From CAWDLX01 sp963753485 (lineage in GTDB: Bacteria; Actinomycetota; Actinomycetes; Mycobacteriales; Micromonosporaceae): a stretch of DNA of 64,000 nt. Location of the stretch: positions 1-64,000 of the forward strand of contig CAVWCL010000019.1 in assembly GCA_963753485.1 (NCBI GenBank), in the 5' to 3' direction. How positions within the stretch are numbered: the first letter of the stretch is position 1; every line of letters starts with the position of its first letter. The translations under genes were made by a program, and so were the position numbers. Positions 18,076 to 26,299 of the stretch are shown in pieces. A model generated the notes under the pieces. That model was given only the letters and a program-made list of their open reading frames with translations, did no database searches and was not told where the DNA came from.

Positions 18076-18774
18076 CTAGCCCGACGCACCCTCCGGCCCG
18101 GTGGCGGCCGGGCGGGAGAAGCCGTCGGGCCACGCGGCGAGGTCTACCCGGTTGCCGGCCCGGTCGGCGAGCGTCCAATGCTGTGGGGATTCGTCGACGA
18201 TCCGGCCGCCGGCGGCGAGCGCCGCCGCCAGGCGTTGCTCAATCTGCTCGCGGGCCAGTGACACGTCGATGTGCATCGCGTGGCGCAGCGGCTTCGCCGG
18301 GTCAAGTTCCTGCATCCAGACCGTCGATCCGTGGCCTAGCCGGTCGACGCCGTTGTCATCGGGCACCCCGGCGTTTTCGTCGGCCATCCCGGCATAGCCG
18401 AGAACAGTGCGCCAGAAGCCGACATCGACCGTGTCCGGCTGCCCGGAGATGGCGAGCTGCACCTCTTGCGCACGCGTGCGGTCGGCGGCGGCGTCGTGCG
18501 CCCGCGCCTCCGCCGAGACCGCTCGAGCAAGGTCGAGGTGCCGCTGCTCCAGCTGCCACATGTCGCGGGTCAACCGTACGGTGAGCTGATCGTCGGCGAC
18601 CGTCATCAGGACCCCCGTACCTTCGAGGCCGGAGACGTGGGCCATCGCCCCAGCCAGCCGGACGGCCTCGGCCATCGACGGGACGCGGAACACTGCCATC
18701 GCCCCGCCGTGCAACACCACCCAGTCGGTGACATCCTCCGCGGCGAGGAAGTCCTGCCATCCCTGGTTGCTCAT
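18076..18774 (-). CDS. Two-domain protein: pterin dehydratase-like plus VOC/glyoxalase-like
   Basis: A 232-residue protein starting at ATG 18774, which has GGAGG 6 bases upstream; the longer frame to 18846 lacks a site. Residues 1-100 (MSNQGWQDFLAAEDVTDW, FRVPSMAEAVRLAGAMAHVS) resemble a 4a-hydroxytetrahydrobiopterin dehydratase fold, but the catalytic His-His pair of the true enzyme is not clear. Residues 120-232 form a glyoxalase_6-type VOC domain (VDVGFWRTVLGYAGM, HAMHIDVSL, and the end WTLADRAGNRVDLAAWPDG). Such fusions occur in actinobacteria, with substrate unknown. It is divergent from the dihydrofolate reductase-like gene at 18875. Confidence 0.78.
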   Translation of the reverse strand: MSNQGWQDFLAAEDVTDWVVLHGGAMAVFRVPSMAEAVRLAGAMAHVSGLEGTGVLMTVADDQLTVRLTRDMWQLEQRHLDLARAVSAEARAHDAAADRTRAQEVQLAISGQPDTVDVGFWRTVLGYAGMADENAGVPDDNGVDRLGHGSTVWMQELDPAKPLRHAMHIDVSLAREQIEQRLAAALAAGGRIVDESPQHWTLADRAGNRVDLAAWPDGFSRPAATGPEGASG

Positions 18775-18874
18775 GTCCGCCTCCAACGCGGCATGGTAGC
18801 CATGTCTGTGGCTGGCAACACGGCCGGACCTGCTGAACGCGGTCACTGACCGTCACACTGAATGGAGCCCACGG

Positions 18875-19438
18875 ATGCCAGAACTGCTCGTCGACTTCAT
18901 CACCTCGCTCGACGGCTACGGCGCCGCCGATGGCTGGCCCGGCTGGTGGGGCCTGGAGGGTCCCGAGTACCTCGCCTGGCTGGGAGACCAACCTGAAGCG
19001 CGATACACCATCCTGATGGGCGCAAACACCTATCGGCTCATGTCCGGTTTCGCCAGCGAGGGTGAGCCGGGTACGGAGCCCCTGGCGAACATGTCGAAGG
19101 TCGTGTTCTCGAGCACCTTGACGTCGCCGCTGTCGTGGCCGAACACCCAACTTGTCAACGAGGATGCGGTCGAGACCGTTCGCGGGATGAAGGAGAGGGG
19201 CACCACATCCATGCGTACCCTGGGCAGCCTGGCACTGTGCCGCTCGCTCCTGAGCGCGGGACTCGTGGACCGCTTCCGAGTCGTCGTCTTCCCCGTCATT
19301 ACCGGAAACACCGGTCGGGACCGGATCTACGACGGGTACCCCGACGTCTCCCTCGACATGGTGAGCAGCCGCACCTTCGACGGTCGGACCCAGCTCCTCG
19401 AGTACGTCCCCACGGTTCTGGCCGGACCGCCCGGGTAA
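18875..19438 (+). CDS. Dihydrofolate reductase-like (RibD C-terminal) protein
   Basis: A 187-residue member of the RibD C-terminal / dihydrofolate reductase family, NADPH-dependent reductases of mostly unknown substrate. Seen features: the opening strand LLVDFITSLDGYGAADGWPG, the cofactor-type loop ILMGANTYRLMS, KVVFSSTLTSPL, the second nucleotide-site loop RTLGSLALCRSLLSAGLVD, and VVVFPVITGNTGRDRIYDG. Length is normal. A weak ribosome site (GGAG) lies 9 bases before ATG. Its stop codon TAA (19436-19438) is formed by the first bases of a tRNA 3' fragment, which may mean that the original end of the gene was replaced when an element integrated or was lost. Confidence 0.85.
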   Translation: MPELLVDFITSLDGYGAADGWPGWWGLEGPEYLAWLGDQPEARYTILMGANTYRLMSGFASEGEPGTEPLANMSKVVFSSTLTSPLSWPNTQLVNEDAVETVRGMKERGTTSMRTLGSLALCRSLLSAGLVDRFRVVVFPVITGNTGRDRIYDGYPDVSLDMVSSRTFDGRTQLLEYVPTVLAGPPG

Positions 19439-19472
19439 TCCGTATCTTCAGGGTTCGAATCCCTGGCGGCCC
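19436..19472 (+). repeat. tRNA 3'-end fragment, probable old attachment site
   Basis: The sequence from TAATCCGT through CAGGGTTCGAATCCCTG (19449-19465) to GCGGCCCA is the 3' part of a tRNA: the anticodon loop exit, a perfect 5-bp T-arm with the TTCGAAT loop, and seven acceptor-stem bases. The matching 5' half (it should start with GGGCCGC) is not found upstream. Such half copies are left where integrases use tRNA 3' ends as attachment sites. The TAATCC reading hints at a Lys tRNA, but this is a guess. Confidence 0.55.
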
Positions 19473-19733
19473 ACGCAAAACCGAGTACTCAAACGCGGGG
19501 ACCTGCGGGGCGGCAGGCGAGTAACAGGTTGGCGCGCCTGTGCCGGAAGAGTCTGGTTCGAGACGGGTGTGCTCCGTCGCGCACATGACCAAGGGCCAGA
19601 AGCGGGGTCCACGCCCGGGTCTGACGGCCCCGGCGTCGTGCTCGGCGCCCAGGTGCTCGCCGAGCACGCCGCGGCGGGATGAGCATTCTACGCCCGGATT
19701 GCCAGCCGAGTATTCGGGCGCAGGCACAACCAA

Positions 19734-20084
19734 TCATCCACACAGAATCCAGAACTGTGGCATGAGCGTCGTCCGGTAGAAGTTGCCGTTACTTCCGTTG
19801 CAGTTGTAGGTGACATCGCCTAGACCGTTGGCTACCGTCTGCCATACACCTGGAGAGAGGTTCCGGTCGATCTTCACATTGCCTCGAAGCTCCTTGCCGT
19901 TTGAACAGGTGAGATAGTGCCACGCGTGGATGTAGCTGCCCGCGACCTCGTTGTGTCCGTAGTCCTCGTCCGTGACGACGCAAGCCGCTTGAGCTGGTGA
20001 GTCGACAGCTACGACGCCCGTCAGCGCCAGGATCAGCCCAACGCCGATCGTCGCGAGTCGACGCCGGGCGAACCAATGTTTCAT
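19734..20084 (-). CDS. Small secreted protein
   Basis: A 116-residue exported protein of unknown function. The signal peptide is clear: basic start MKHWFARRRLA, hydrophobic core TIGVGLILALTGVVAV, and a cleavage site after SPAQA near residue 33. The mature part is about 83 residues and contains four cysteines (ACVVTDEDYG, YLTCSNGKEL, VTYNCNGSNG, and the C-terminal ILCG), which could form two disulfide bonds in the oxidising exterior. The ribosome site TAGGAGGAG lies 5 bases before ATG. Nothing on either side suggests a pathway. Confidence 0.75.
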   Translation of the reverse strand: MKHWFARRRLATIGVGLILALTGVVAVDSPAQAACVVTDEDYGHNEVAGSYIHAWHYLTCSNGKELRGNVKIDRNLSPGVWQTVANGLGDVTYNCNGSNGNFYRTTLMPQFWILCG

Positions 20085-20512
20085 GATCTCCTCCTACCGA
20101 CGATGGTTTCTCGTCATTTCGATGCGACACGCGGTACCGGGGTGCTCTGACCGGTGGGCCGACCGACCCACGACGAGATCCGGCACGGAACAAGGGGTTA
20201 TGCCACCAGCCCTATGCCACCTTCCGGTGCCGCTGGGGACTCGGACGTGGGCGCGCCGGACGCGACCATCGTCACGTTGTCCGCATTGTCCGGCAAGCAA
20301 ATCAAGACAACACCGGGCCACCTCGGAACGTCACCGCCGTCCATCGGCGACAGCTCGGCCAGGCGCACCTCGCCCGACGGGCAGGGTAAGCCACTTGATC
20401 TCTGCCTATGACGACCGCGCATCTTGTGGCCCTCCGGAATGTCGGGATCGAGAGGAGACAATCGCCCGATCATCCGGTTCGACATCGCCGTCATCGACAA
20501 ATACAATTGGCT
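20085..20512. other. Intergenic stretch, no supported gene
   Basis: About 430 bases between the secreted protein gene (minus) and the STAND gene (plus). An open frame runs through the right part into the STAND gene from 20408, but those 35 codons are not like the family N-terminus. No repeats or RNA features seen. Confidence 0.4.
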
Positions 20513-22855
20513 GTGCCGCGCCCTGAGCGCCCTGTCGATCCCGGAGCCGGGCCACTACAACGGTTCGCGTTCGAGCTCCGCGAGCTTCGTCGGCGGGCGG
20601 GCAGTCCGCCCTACCGTGAGCTGTCCCGCGGCGCGAACTACTCGGCCGCGGTCCTGGCGGAGGCGGCCGGCGGTATCCGGCTGCCGACGCTGCCGGTCAC
20701 CCTGGCGTACGTGGCGGCCTGCGGTGGCGAGCAAGCCGAGTGGACGAGCCAGTGGCGTGCGGTCGCATCTGCCCTGCGCCGTTCGCCGCGACGGGAGCCG
20801 GCCGAACTACCCGCAACCGTCGCTACGTTCACCGGCCGCGAGACCGAACTGGGCTGGCTTCGTACGCGGCTTGATCCCGCTGCGGCGGCGCCACCGCGGA
20901 TCGCGGTCATCCACGGCATCGGTGGCGTGGGCAAGTCCGCGCTGGCCGTGCTCGCGGCGCACCGGGTGGCCGATCGCTTCCCGGACGGGCAGCTGTTCGC
21001 GAGCCTGCACGGGTATGCCGACGGTCTCGCGCCGGCCGACCCACTGGATATCCTCGGCCGTTTCCTTCGCGCGCTCGAGGACGCGGACCGCCCGACTCCG
21101 GCCACGACCGAGGAGGCGGCTGCCCGATACCGGTCGCTGCTGGCCCGGCGGCGGATGCTCGTCGTGCTCGACAACGCCCGCGACAGCCGACAGGTCCGGG
21201 CGCTGATACCCGGCGGTGCCCGCTGTGCCGTCCTGATCACCAGCCGCGTGCCGCTCGATGATCTGGACGGGGCGCACCGCTTGCACCTGGACATCCTCCC
21301 GCCGGAGACGGCAACCGCGCTGCTCGAGCGGTGCGCTGGCGACCGGCTCACCGCGGCGCATGAGGCCGCCGCCCGCCTCGCCCGGGCGTGCGGCTACCTG
21401 CCGCTGGCGCTGCGTATCGCCGCCGGTCGGCTGGCCAGTCGGCCGGCGCTCACCGCCCGCGTGCTCGCTGACCGCCTCGACGTCGCGCACCACCGGCTGG
21501 ACGAGCTGCGGCTGGGCGACCTCGCGGTCCGGGCCAGCCTTCAACTCAGCTACCGCTCGCTGACTCCCGACCTTCGGCGGGCGTGCCGGCTACTGTCCCT
21601 TGTTGACGGTCCCGACGTCGGGCTGGGCGTCGCGGCCGCCCAGCTCGACCTGGACCTCTCGGCCGCCGACACGCTCCTGGCGCGGCTGGCCGCCGAGAAC
21701 CTGCTGGACGAGCCGGCGCCCGGGCGGTTCCGGTTCCACGACCTGGTAAGGCTGTTCGCCCGGGAGCAGGCAGCACGGGACGAGACCGCGGTCGACCGCC
21801 AAGCCGCGCTTGACCGCCTGATGCGACATTTTGTCGCGACGGCCGAGCGCGCCGCGCGGCTGGTTGGCGCGGGCTCGCATGAACTCGGACTGGTACTGGC
21901 GGAGCTCGACGCCGAGCGCACAGGCTTCCTTGCCGCAGCCGACCGGGCCGCGGGTGCGCCCACTGACACCGCGGCGCGCGTACCGCAGCTCGCCGCCGCG
22001 CTCTACCGGTACTTTCTGGTACGCCCGCACTGGTCCGACTGGGCCCGGCTCGACGAGCTCGCGCTCGGGGTGGCGCGCCGGCTCGGCGACCTACCTACCG
22101 AGGCGCTCCTGCTCGGCAACCTCGGCGTGGTCCGCCGCAAGCAGTTCCGGCTCGACGAGGCGGCCGCGGCGCTCGCGGACAGCGTGCGCATCCACGAACG
22201 GCTGGGCGACCAGCGTGGCCTCGCCCAGTCGCTGAACGCCCTCGGCATGGTCCACTTCGACGGGCACCGGTACGACGAGGCGATCACGTACCTGCGACGG
22301 AGCCTGGACCTGCAGCGCGTCACGGGCGACCGGGCTGGCGAGGCGGCCAGCCTCAACAACCTGGCCGTAATCTTCCGTAGGACCGGGTGTACCGAGCAAG
22401 CCTTGTCGTGCTGCGATCAGAGCATCGCTATCCTCAGCGAGCTGGGCGACCGGCACCGCGAGGCGAAGGCCACGGCCAACGCCGGGGACATACTCTCCGA
22501 CGCGGGCCGCCTGGACGAGGCTGTCGCCTGGTACGACCGAGCGCTCACTACCGCGCGCGAGCTCGGTGACCGGCACGGCCAGGCGTATCTGTCGGTGGTC
22601 GCCGGTGAGGCCCACCGCCGCGCCGGCCGGCTCGACGCCGCGCTCGCTGCCTGCGAAGCGGGCCTGGCGCTCGGGCGAGAGATGGGGGACCCGTGGGGCG
22701 AGGGCGACGCGTTACGGCATCTGGGCGCCGTGCTGTCCGACCTCGGCCGGCCGGAGCAGGCCCGGGCGTGCTGGGAGGAGGCTCTATGCCGATTCCTGGA
22801 GGTCGGCGCACCCGACTCCGCCGATGTCTTGGACCGGCTGAGATCGCTCCGGTGA
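20513..22855 (+). CDS. STAND NTPase: XRE-type N-terminus, NB-ARC, TPR repeats
   Basis: A 780-residue signal-transduction NTPase. GTG 20513 was chosen because it restores the family's usual beginning (PRPERPVDPGAGPLQRFAFE). Residues 1-85 form an XRE-like domain of the actinobacterial type (ELRRRAGSPPYRELSRGANY). The NB-ARC part has FTGRETEL, Walker A GIGGVGKSALA near residue 135, Walker B RMLVVLDNARDS, the sensor AVLITSR, and the GLPL-like GYLPLALRIAAGRLAS. A winged helix follows (LSYRSLTPDLRRACRLLSLV). From about residue 530 there are at least six TPR units (ALNALGMVHFDGHRYDEAI is typical). This layout is close to AfsR/SARP-type regulators without the BTAD domain. It may activate genes or act in stress or phage sensing; no effector domain is present. 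Confidence 0.86.
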   Translation: MPRPERPVDPGAGPLQRFAFELRELRRRAGSPPYRELSRGANYSAAVLAEAAGGIRLPTLPVTLAYVAACGGEQAEWTSQWRAVASALRRSPRREPAELPATVATFTGRETELGWLRTRLDPAAAAPPRIAVIHGIGGVGKSALAVLAAHRVADRFPDGQLFASLHGYADGLAPADPLDILGRFLRALEDADRPTPATTEEAAARYRSLLARRRMLVVLDNARDSRQVRALIPGGARCAVLITSRVPLDDLDGAHRLHLDILPPETATALLERCAGDRLTAAHEAAARLARACGYLPLALRIAAGRLASRPALTARVLADRLDVAHHRLDELRLGDLAVRASLQLSYRSLTPDLRRACRLLSLVDGPDVGLGVAAAQLDLDLSAADTLLARLAAENLLDEPAPGRFRFHDLVRLFAREQAARDETAVDRQAALDRLMRHFVATAERAARLVGAGSHELGLVLAELDAERTGFLAAADRAAGAPTDTAARVPQLAAALYRYFLVRPHWSDWARLDELALGVARRLGDLPTEALLLGNLGVVRRKQFRLDEAAAALADSVRIHERLGDQRGLAQSLNALGMVHFDGHRYDEAITYLRRSLDLQRVTGDRAGEAASLNNLAVIFRRTGCTEQALSCCDQSIAILSELGDRHREAKATANAGDILSDAGRLDEAVAWYDRALTTARELGDRHGQAYLSVVAGEAHRRAGRLDAALAACEAGLALGREMGDPWGEGDALRHLGAVLSDLGRPEQARACWEEALCRFLEVGAPDSADVLDRLRSLR

Positions 22856-23034
22856 GAGTCGTCGCTGCAATGGGAAATCGTGAATCTTGGGGATGGCGAG
22901 GTCCATCCGGCACTGGTAGCCGCCGGCGGCGAGGTCGTCGAGCGTGATGACTGGAGGCATGTGCATGCCGACGGTCCACCGTTTCTCGGCCCGTGCCGAT
23001 TACCGATGACCAGTGCGGACGTCGGGCGGCAGGA

Positions 23035-23451
23035 CTACTCGGCGGCGACGAGAATGCAGAAGGGATGTCCCGCCGGGTCGGCGAGTACGTACAACGGCTC
23101 CCCGTCGTCGTCAGTGCGGTCGTACAGCACGGCGGCCCCGAGCGCCTCGGCGCGCTGTCGGTGGCGCTGCAGGTCTTCGACGGTCGGCACGCGGAAGTCG
23201 TGATGCATCTGCTTCGGTACGTCGTGGGTGGGCCAGGTCGGTCGCGCGAGAGTCGGAACCTGCTGGAACGCGAACACCCGGCGCCCCGTCGAGTCCAGAA
23301 GTACCAGCCAGTCCGAGTCGTCGTCGCTTCCGTCCGTGGGCATCTCATCGCCCGGGCGATACCTGAGACCGAGGAATTGCCGATAGAACTCCGCGAGACC
23401 GCGGCAGTCGGTGGCGTCGAGAGCCGTGTGCATCAGAACGGGGGCAGACAT
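23035..23451 (-). CDS. VOC family protein (glyoxalase-like)
   Basis: A 138-residue single-chain VOC protein with two beta-alpha-beta-beta-beta modules: LMHTALDATDCRGLAEFYRQ, then FLGLRY, and in the second half QMHHDFRVPTVEDLQRHRQR with the end LYVLADPAGHPFCIL. The first His and the C-terminal half suggest a metal or substrate pocket like that of fosfomycin or glyoxalase-type enzymes, yet the substrate cannot be told. Length is normal for the family. The spacing to neighbours (179 bases from the STAND gene) shows that it stands alone. Confidence 0.82.
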   Translation of the reverse strand: MSAPVLMHTALDATDCRGLAEFYRQFLGLRYRPGDEMPTDGSDDDSDWLVLLDSTGRRVFAFQQVPTLARPTWPTHDVPKQMHHDFRVPTVEDLQRHRQRAEALGAAVLYDRTDDDGEPLYVLADPAGHPFCILVAAE

Positions 23452-23657
23452 CCCGGTCTCCTGTCACTCGCGTCCGGCGAGCCATCATCCAAGCACAGAC
23501 CGCCGTGGGAGCCGTATCGTCCCCTGGAGATCGGCACGAGGCGCGCCGGAACGTAGCGACACTGCGCATTCGCGCGTACGGTTCCGATCTCCGCTCGCGA
23601 TCGTCCGCGGCAAGTCTTCGGCGGGTGCCGCTGCGCCTGGTATGGCACGGTGCAACT

Positions 23658-23921
23658 GTGGGCCGCGACGAGGTGATGCGGTGGGTGGCCGGATACGAAC
23701 GAGCCTGGCGCGACGGAGACCTGGCCGCGGTCGCCGAGCTGTTCACTGAGGACGCCCGTTACCGCCCATCCTCGTACGAGGAGGCCAGGATCGGGCACGC
23801 GGCGATCCGCGCCTTCTGGCTGGACGACGAGGCCACCACCTTCTCGTGCCGGGCCGAGCCGGTTGCGGTTCGGTGGTGGCTGTCGCCGCCTCACCGCGGA
23901 TCGGCGGTATTAGTGTCGTAG
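23658..23921 (+). pseudogene. SnoaL-like (NTF2-fold) protein, C-terminus lost
   Basis: From GTG 23658 the frame reads GRDEVMRWVAGYERAWRDGD, LAAVAELFTEDARYRPSSYE and EARIGHAAIRAFWLDDEATT, the first two thirds of a SnoaL-like/NTF2 domain. Around residue 72 the similarity ends, and the frame closes after about 15 unrelated residues, so the last strands of the cone fold are missing. The break falls just before the next gene at 23924, so a deletion joined the two. Confidence 0.6.
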
Positions 23922-23923
23922 CT

Positions 23924-24319
23924 GTGGACCGTGATCGTGAATCCGGGTACCAGCCGCTGAGCGTGGCCCGCCTGGGCGCTCTGCTGTCTGGGACAGATGA
24001 GTCGCACCGGTGGCGGCTGATCGCCGAGTTCCTGGAGGAGTTTCGCTGGGAGTCACCCGAGAGGCGGCTGGGGCTGTTGGTGGACGAGCCAGCTGGGACT
24101 GGCGATCGACACTGGGACGTCTTTCTGGCTGGGCTGGCCGAGCATCTTGCAGCACGCGACGGGCGCGCGGCTCCGTCGTGGACCGAGGCCAGGTCGCTGC
24201 GGCGGCTATGGTTTCCGTTCAATACGCCGGCCGCTCGGGCGGACGCCGTGGTCCACGCGCCAGCGGCGTTCCGCCGACGCGGTGTGTACCTGGCGGCCCA
24301 GGAGTTGGAGGTCGCGTGA
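23924..24319 (+). CDS. Antitoxin-like partner of a DUF6036-type nucleotidyltransferase
   Basis: A 131-residue protein beginning at GTG 23924. Its C-terminal part (SWTEARSLRRLWFPFNTPAA, then RADAVVHAPAAFRRRGVYLA) matches the small proteins that in actinobacteria precede DUF6036 nucleotidyltransferase genes, where the pattern is 'W...(L/F)WF(P/V)...A-x-A-PAAxRRRGI(F/Y)'. Those pairs look like toxin-antitoxin modules with this protein as antitoxin. The N-terminal half is helical (RWRLIAEFLEEFRWES). The next gene overlaps by GTGA and begins like such a nucleotidyltransferase but is cut after about 29 residues. The antitoxin role is inferred from remembered family neighbourhoods. Confidence 0.6.
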   Translation: MDRDRESGYQPLSVARLGALLSGTDESHRWRLIAEFLEEFRWESPERRLGLLVDEPAGTGDRHWDVFLAGLAEHLAARDGRAAPSWTEARSLRRLWFPFNTPAARADAVVHAPAAFRRRGVYLAAQELEVA

Positions 24320-24405
24320 GCACTGATGGTCCCCTCCTCGACCGGGCGGCGATCGAGGACGCCTTTCGTCGGCTCGGCGATCGGCTGGCCCGCCGAGGCT
24401 GTCGA
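24316..24405 (+). pseudogene. Remnant of a DUF6036-like nucleotidyltransferase
   Basis: From GTG 24316, overlapping the stop of the preceding gene, the frame reads LLDRAAIEDAFRRLGDRLAR RG, the usual beginning of DUF6036-type nucleotidyltransferases (possible toxins). The glycine-rich catalytic loop that should follow is missing: after about residue 29 the sequence passes into the start of another gene. Only the N-terminal helix of the enzyme remains, so it cannot be active. Confidence 0.55.
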
Positions 24406-24428
24406 ACCTCGCCTGCGTCGGGTTGGCC

Positions 24429-25190
24429 GTGCTGGACGACGACGCGCTGCGCCGGTTGATCAGCACAGCCCTGGACACGGCTGAGTCGGTCGGCCGGCGC
24501 GACGACTGGGTCCTCTACCGGTGGCAGGACGTGAGCGGGGCGCGGCTGCTGATGGCGACCGAGGGGAACCGGATCGTCGACGTCCTGCCGTCGTTCGCGG
24601 GAGAGCCGGGAGCCCGACTCACCGACGTCCGCGCGGTCAATGACGACGTGGCGGTCGCCGACGTCATCCAGGACGATGGCGAGCTGGTCACCCGGCTGGC
24701 GGCGGAGTTCGAGCAGCGGCGGATGTTCCCAACCGGTCCCGTCGAGGGCCGGGCCAGCCTCGTCGCGCTCGGCGTCGACGTGACGGTGCACGCAACTGCC
24801 GAGGCGTTCGCGGCGTCCGACGCGAGCCTGTTGTCCGGCTCCGGGGACCCCGGCGAGCCGCCGCCACACTTCGTTGCCAACGGCTGGCCGTGGCCACCCC
24901 GGACGGCCACCGAGTCGTTCATCTCGTACGGCGTCTTCGATGCCGGCGAGTCAACGCAGGCCTATGCGCGACTCAACGGTGTCGTGCTCAGCGCGACCGT
25001 CCGTACGGTGACCGCGACGGGGCAGCGGTTCGTCGCAGCCCGGGTGCGCTGCACCGGCTTCGAGGCCGACGTGTGCCTGCCGGCCGACGATCAGACGGTG
25101 GCGCCGGCGCCGGACAGCATCATCGCCGGCAGGACGTACCTGGTCGCCTCGTTGCCCGAGCTGCAATTGCCGCCGGTCGGGTCGGGCTGA
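24429..25190 (+). CDS. Hypothetical protein, conserved in actinobacteria
   Basis: A protein of about 253 residues; the start is uncertain (TTG 24423 or GTG 24429) since the upstream part was replaced by the truncated nucleotidyltransferase. Readable stretches are DDWVLYRWQDVSGARLLMAT, DVLPSFAGEPGARLTDVRAV, PTGPVEGRASLVALGVDVTV and PPHFVANGWPWPPRTATESF. The second half (QAYARLNGVVLSATVRTVTA, ADVCLPADDQTVAPAPDSII) is beta-rich. The regular codon use and lack of stops indicate a working gene, but I do not recognise a named family or a catalytic motif. Confidence 0.6.
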   Translation: MLDDDALRRLISTALDTAESVGRRDDWVLYRWQDVSGARLLMATEGNRIVDVLPSFAGEPGARLTDVRAVNDDVAVADVIQDDGELVTRLAAEFEQRRMFPTGPVEGRASLVALGVDVTVHATAEAFAASDASLLSGSGDPGEPPPHFVANGWPWPPRTATESFISYGVFDAGESTQAYARLNGVVLSATVRTVTATGQRFVAARVRCTGFEADVCLPADDQTVAPAPDSIIAGRTYLVASLPELQLPPVGSG

Positions 25191-25220
25191 CCGGGGATAC
25201 GCCCGCGCAAGTCGGCCCGG

Positions 25221-26153
25221 TCATCCGGCCGACCGCTCCCACACGTCCCAGGCCTTGACGGGCCGCATGCCCACGCGTTCGTAGAGCCTCGTCGCGCCCG
25301 TCCGGTTCTGCGCATCCACGCTCACCAGCACGCGTCTGATCCCTCGATCGGCGAACGTGGCGAACGAGCGGTGCAGGAGAGCGACCGCGAGCCCACGTCC
25401 CCGGTTGGCCTCCCGGACGCCGAGGTAGTCGATCCAACCCCGATCCTCCCCGACGCTCCCGGTGAGGGCACCGATCGGCATGCCCCGCTGCGTGGCCAGC
25501 AACCAGAGGGTGGGGTCGTAGCTCGGGCTACTGGTCTCCGTCTCGACCCATCGCTCGAACGGCTCGGCGTGGTAGCCCCAGTGGCCGGCGAGCGCGTCGT
25601 CGAGAACGTCTTGGACCGCCGCGAGATCCTCGGCCGGATTGATGGTGGTGATCTCGACGCCGGGCGGCGCTGGTGGCGGGGCCGGCATCGCGGTGAGCTC
25701 GATCTGCAGGTGCCAGAAATGACGGACTGGTCGCAGCCCGCGGGCTGAAAGCAGCGCTGCGCCGGCCAGGTCGGCGGCGTCGAGTGTGTGCCGGAACCGG
25801 CCCGACACAACTCCCGCCAGCAGGCTGGTCGCCCGCAGCTCGATCCGGTGGAACAACGCCGCGCCGATACCTGAGCCCCGCTGCGCCGGGTGGACGACGC
25901 CCCAGGACTCGACGACCGTCGGCTCCTCGCACACGGCCTGCCCGTACGCGACGATCTCCCCGGAACCGTCGAGCACCACCCAGGCGTCGGTGGCGAGATC
26001 GAGGTCCGGCCGGCTCCACTCCTCGTTGATGAAGTCCGCGCCCAGCGTGCTCTGGGCGGCGGTGGCGAGCTCGTTGGCGATGACGACCGCGGCCACCGCA
26101 CCGATATCGTCCGGCGTGGGCGCCCGGATCAGGTGTCCGTCGGGCGGGTGCAT
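25221..26153 (-). CDS. Tandem GNAT acetyltransferase
   Basis: A 310-residue protein with two GNAT domains, starting at ATG 26153 (HPPDGHLIRAPTPDDIGAVA); the open frame goes on upstream to 26273 without a ribosome site. Domain 1 has VVHPAQRGSGIGAALFHRIE, with the Q/R-x-x-G-x-G/A acetyl-CoA loop. Domain 2 has YLGVREANRGRGLAVALLHR with RGRG, then RVLVSVDAQNRTGATRLYER and VGMRPVKAWDVWER, the usual end of active GNAT domains. The layout is that of mycothiol synthase-like proteins, but it is not close enough to call it MshD. It would transfer an acetyl group to an unknown amine in the cytoplasm. Confidence 0.85.
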   Translation of the reverse strand: MHPPDGHLIRAPTPDDIGAVAAVVIANELATAAQSTLGADFINEEWSRPDLDLATDAWVVLDGSGEIVAYGQAVCEEPTVVESWGVVHPAQRGSGIGAALFHRIELRATSLLAGVVSGRFRHTLDAADLAGAALLSARGLRPVRHFWHLQIELTAMPAPPPAPPGVEITTINPAEDLAAVQDVLDDALAGHWGYHAEPFERWVETETSSPSYDPTLWLLATQRGMPIGALTGSVGEDRGWIDYLGVREANRGRGLAVALLHRSFATFADRGIRRVLVSVDAQNRTGATRLYERVGMRPVKAWDVWERSAG

Positions 26154-26299
26154 GGCCAGAGCGTAGCCAGGTACGCCGGCGCGGGCGGCTTTGCGAGCCC
26201 TGGACAGCGAGGCCTGGACGCTTCGTAGAAAGAGGCCATGCGTTGACGGGGGCGGGACGGCTGCCGTACACACGGCTGGTGCGGGTGGCGGAGGTTCCG

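Noticed and set aside
22784..22966. Minus-strand frame beginning MPPVITLDDLAA, like an Uma2-type start
   Set aside because: Only about 14 residues resemble the family; the rest is unrelated and it overlaps the STAND gene. At most a tiny remnant.
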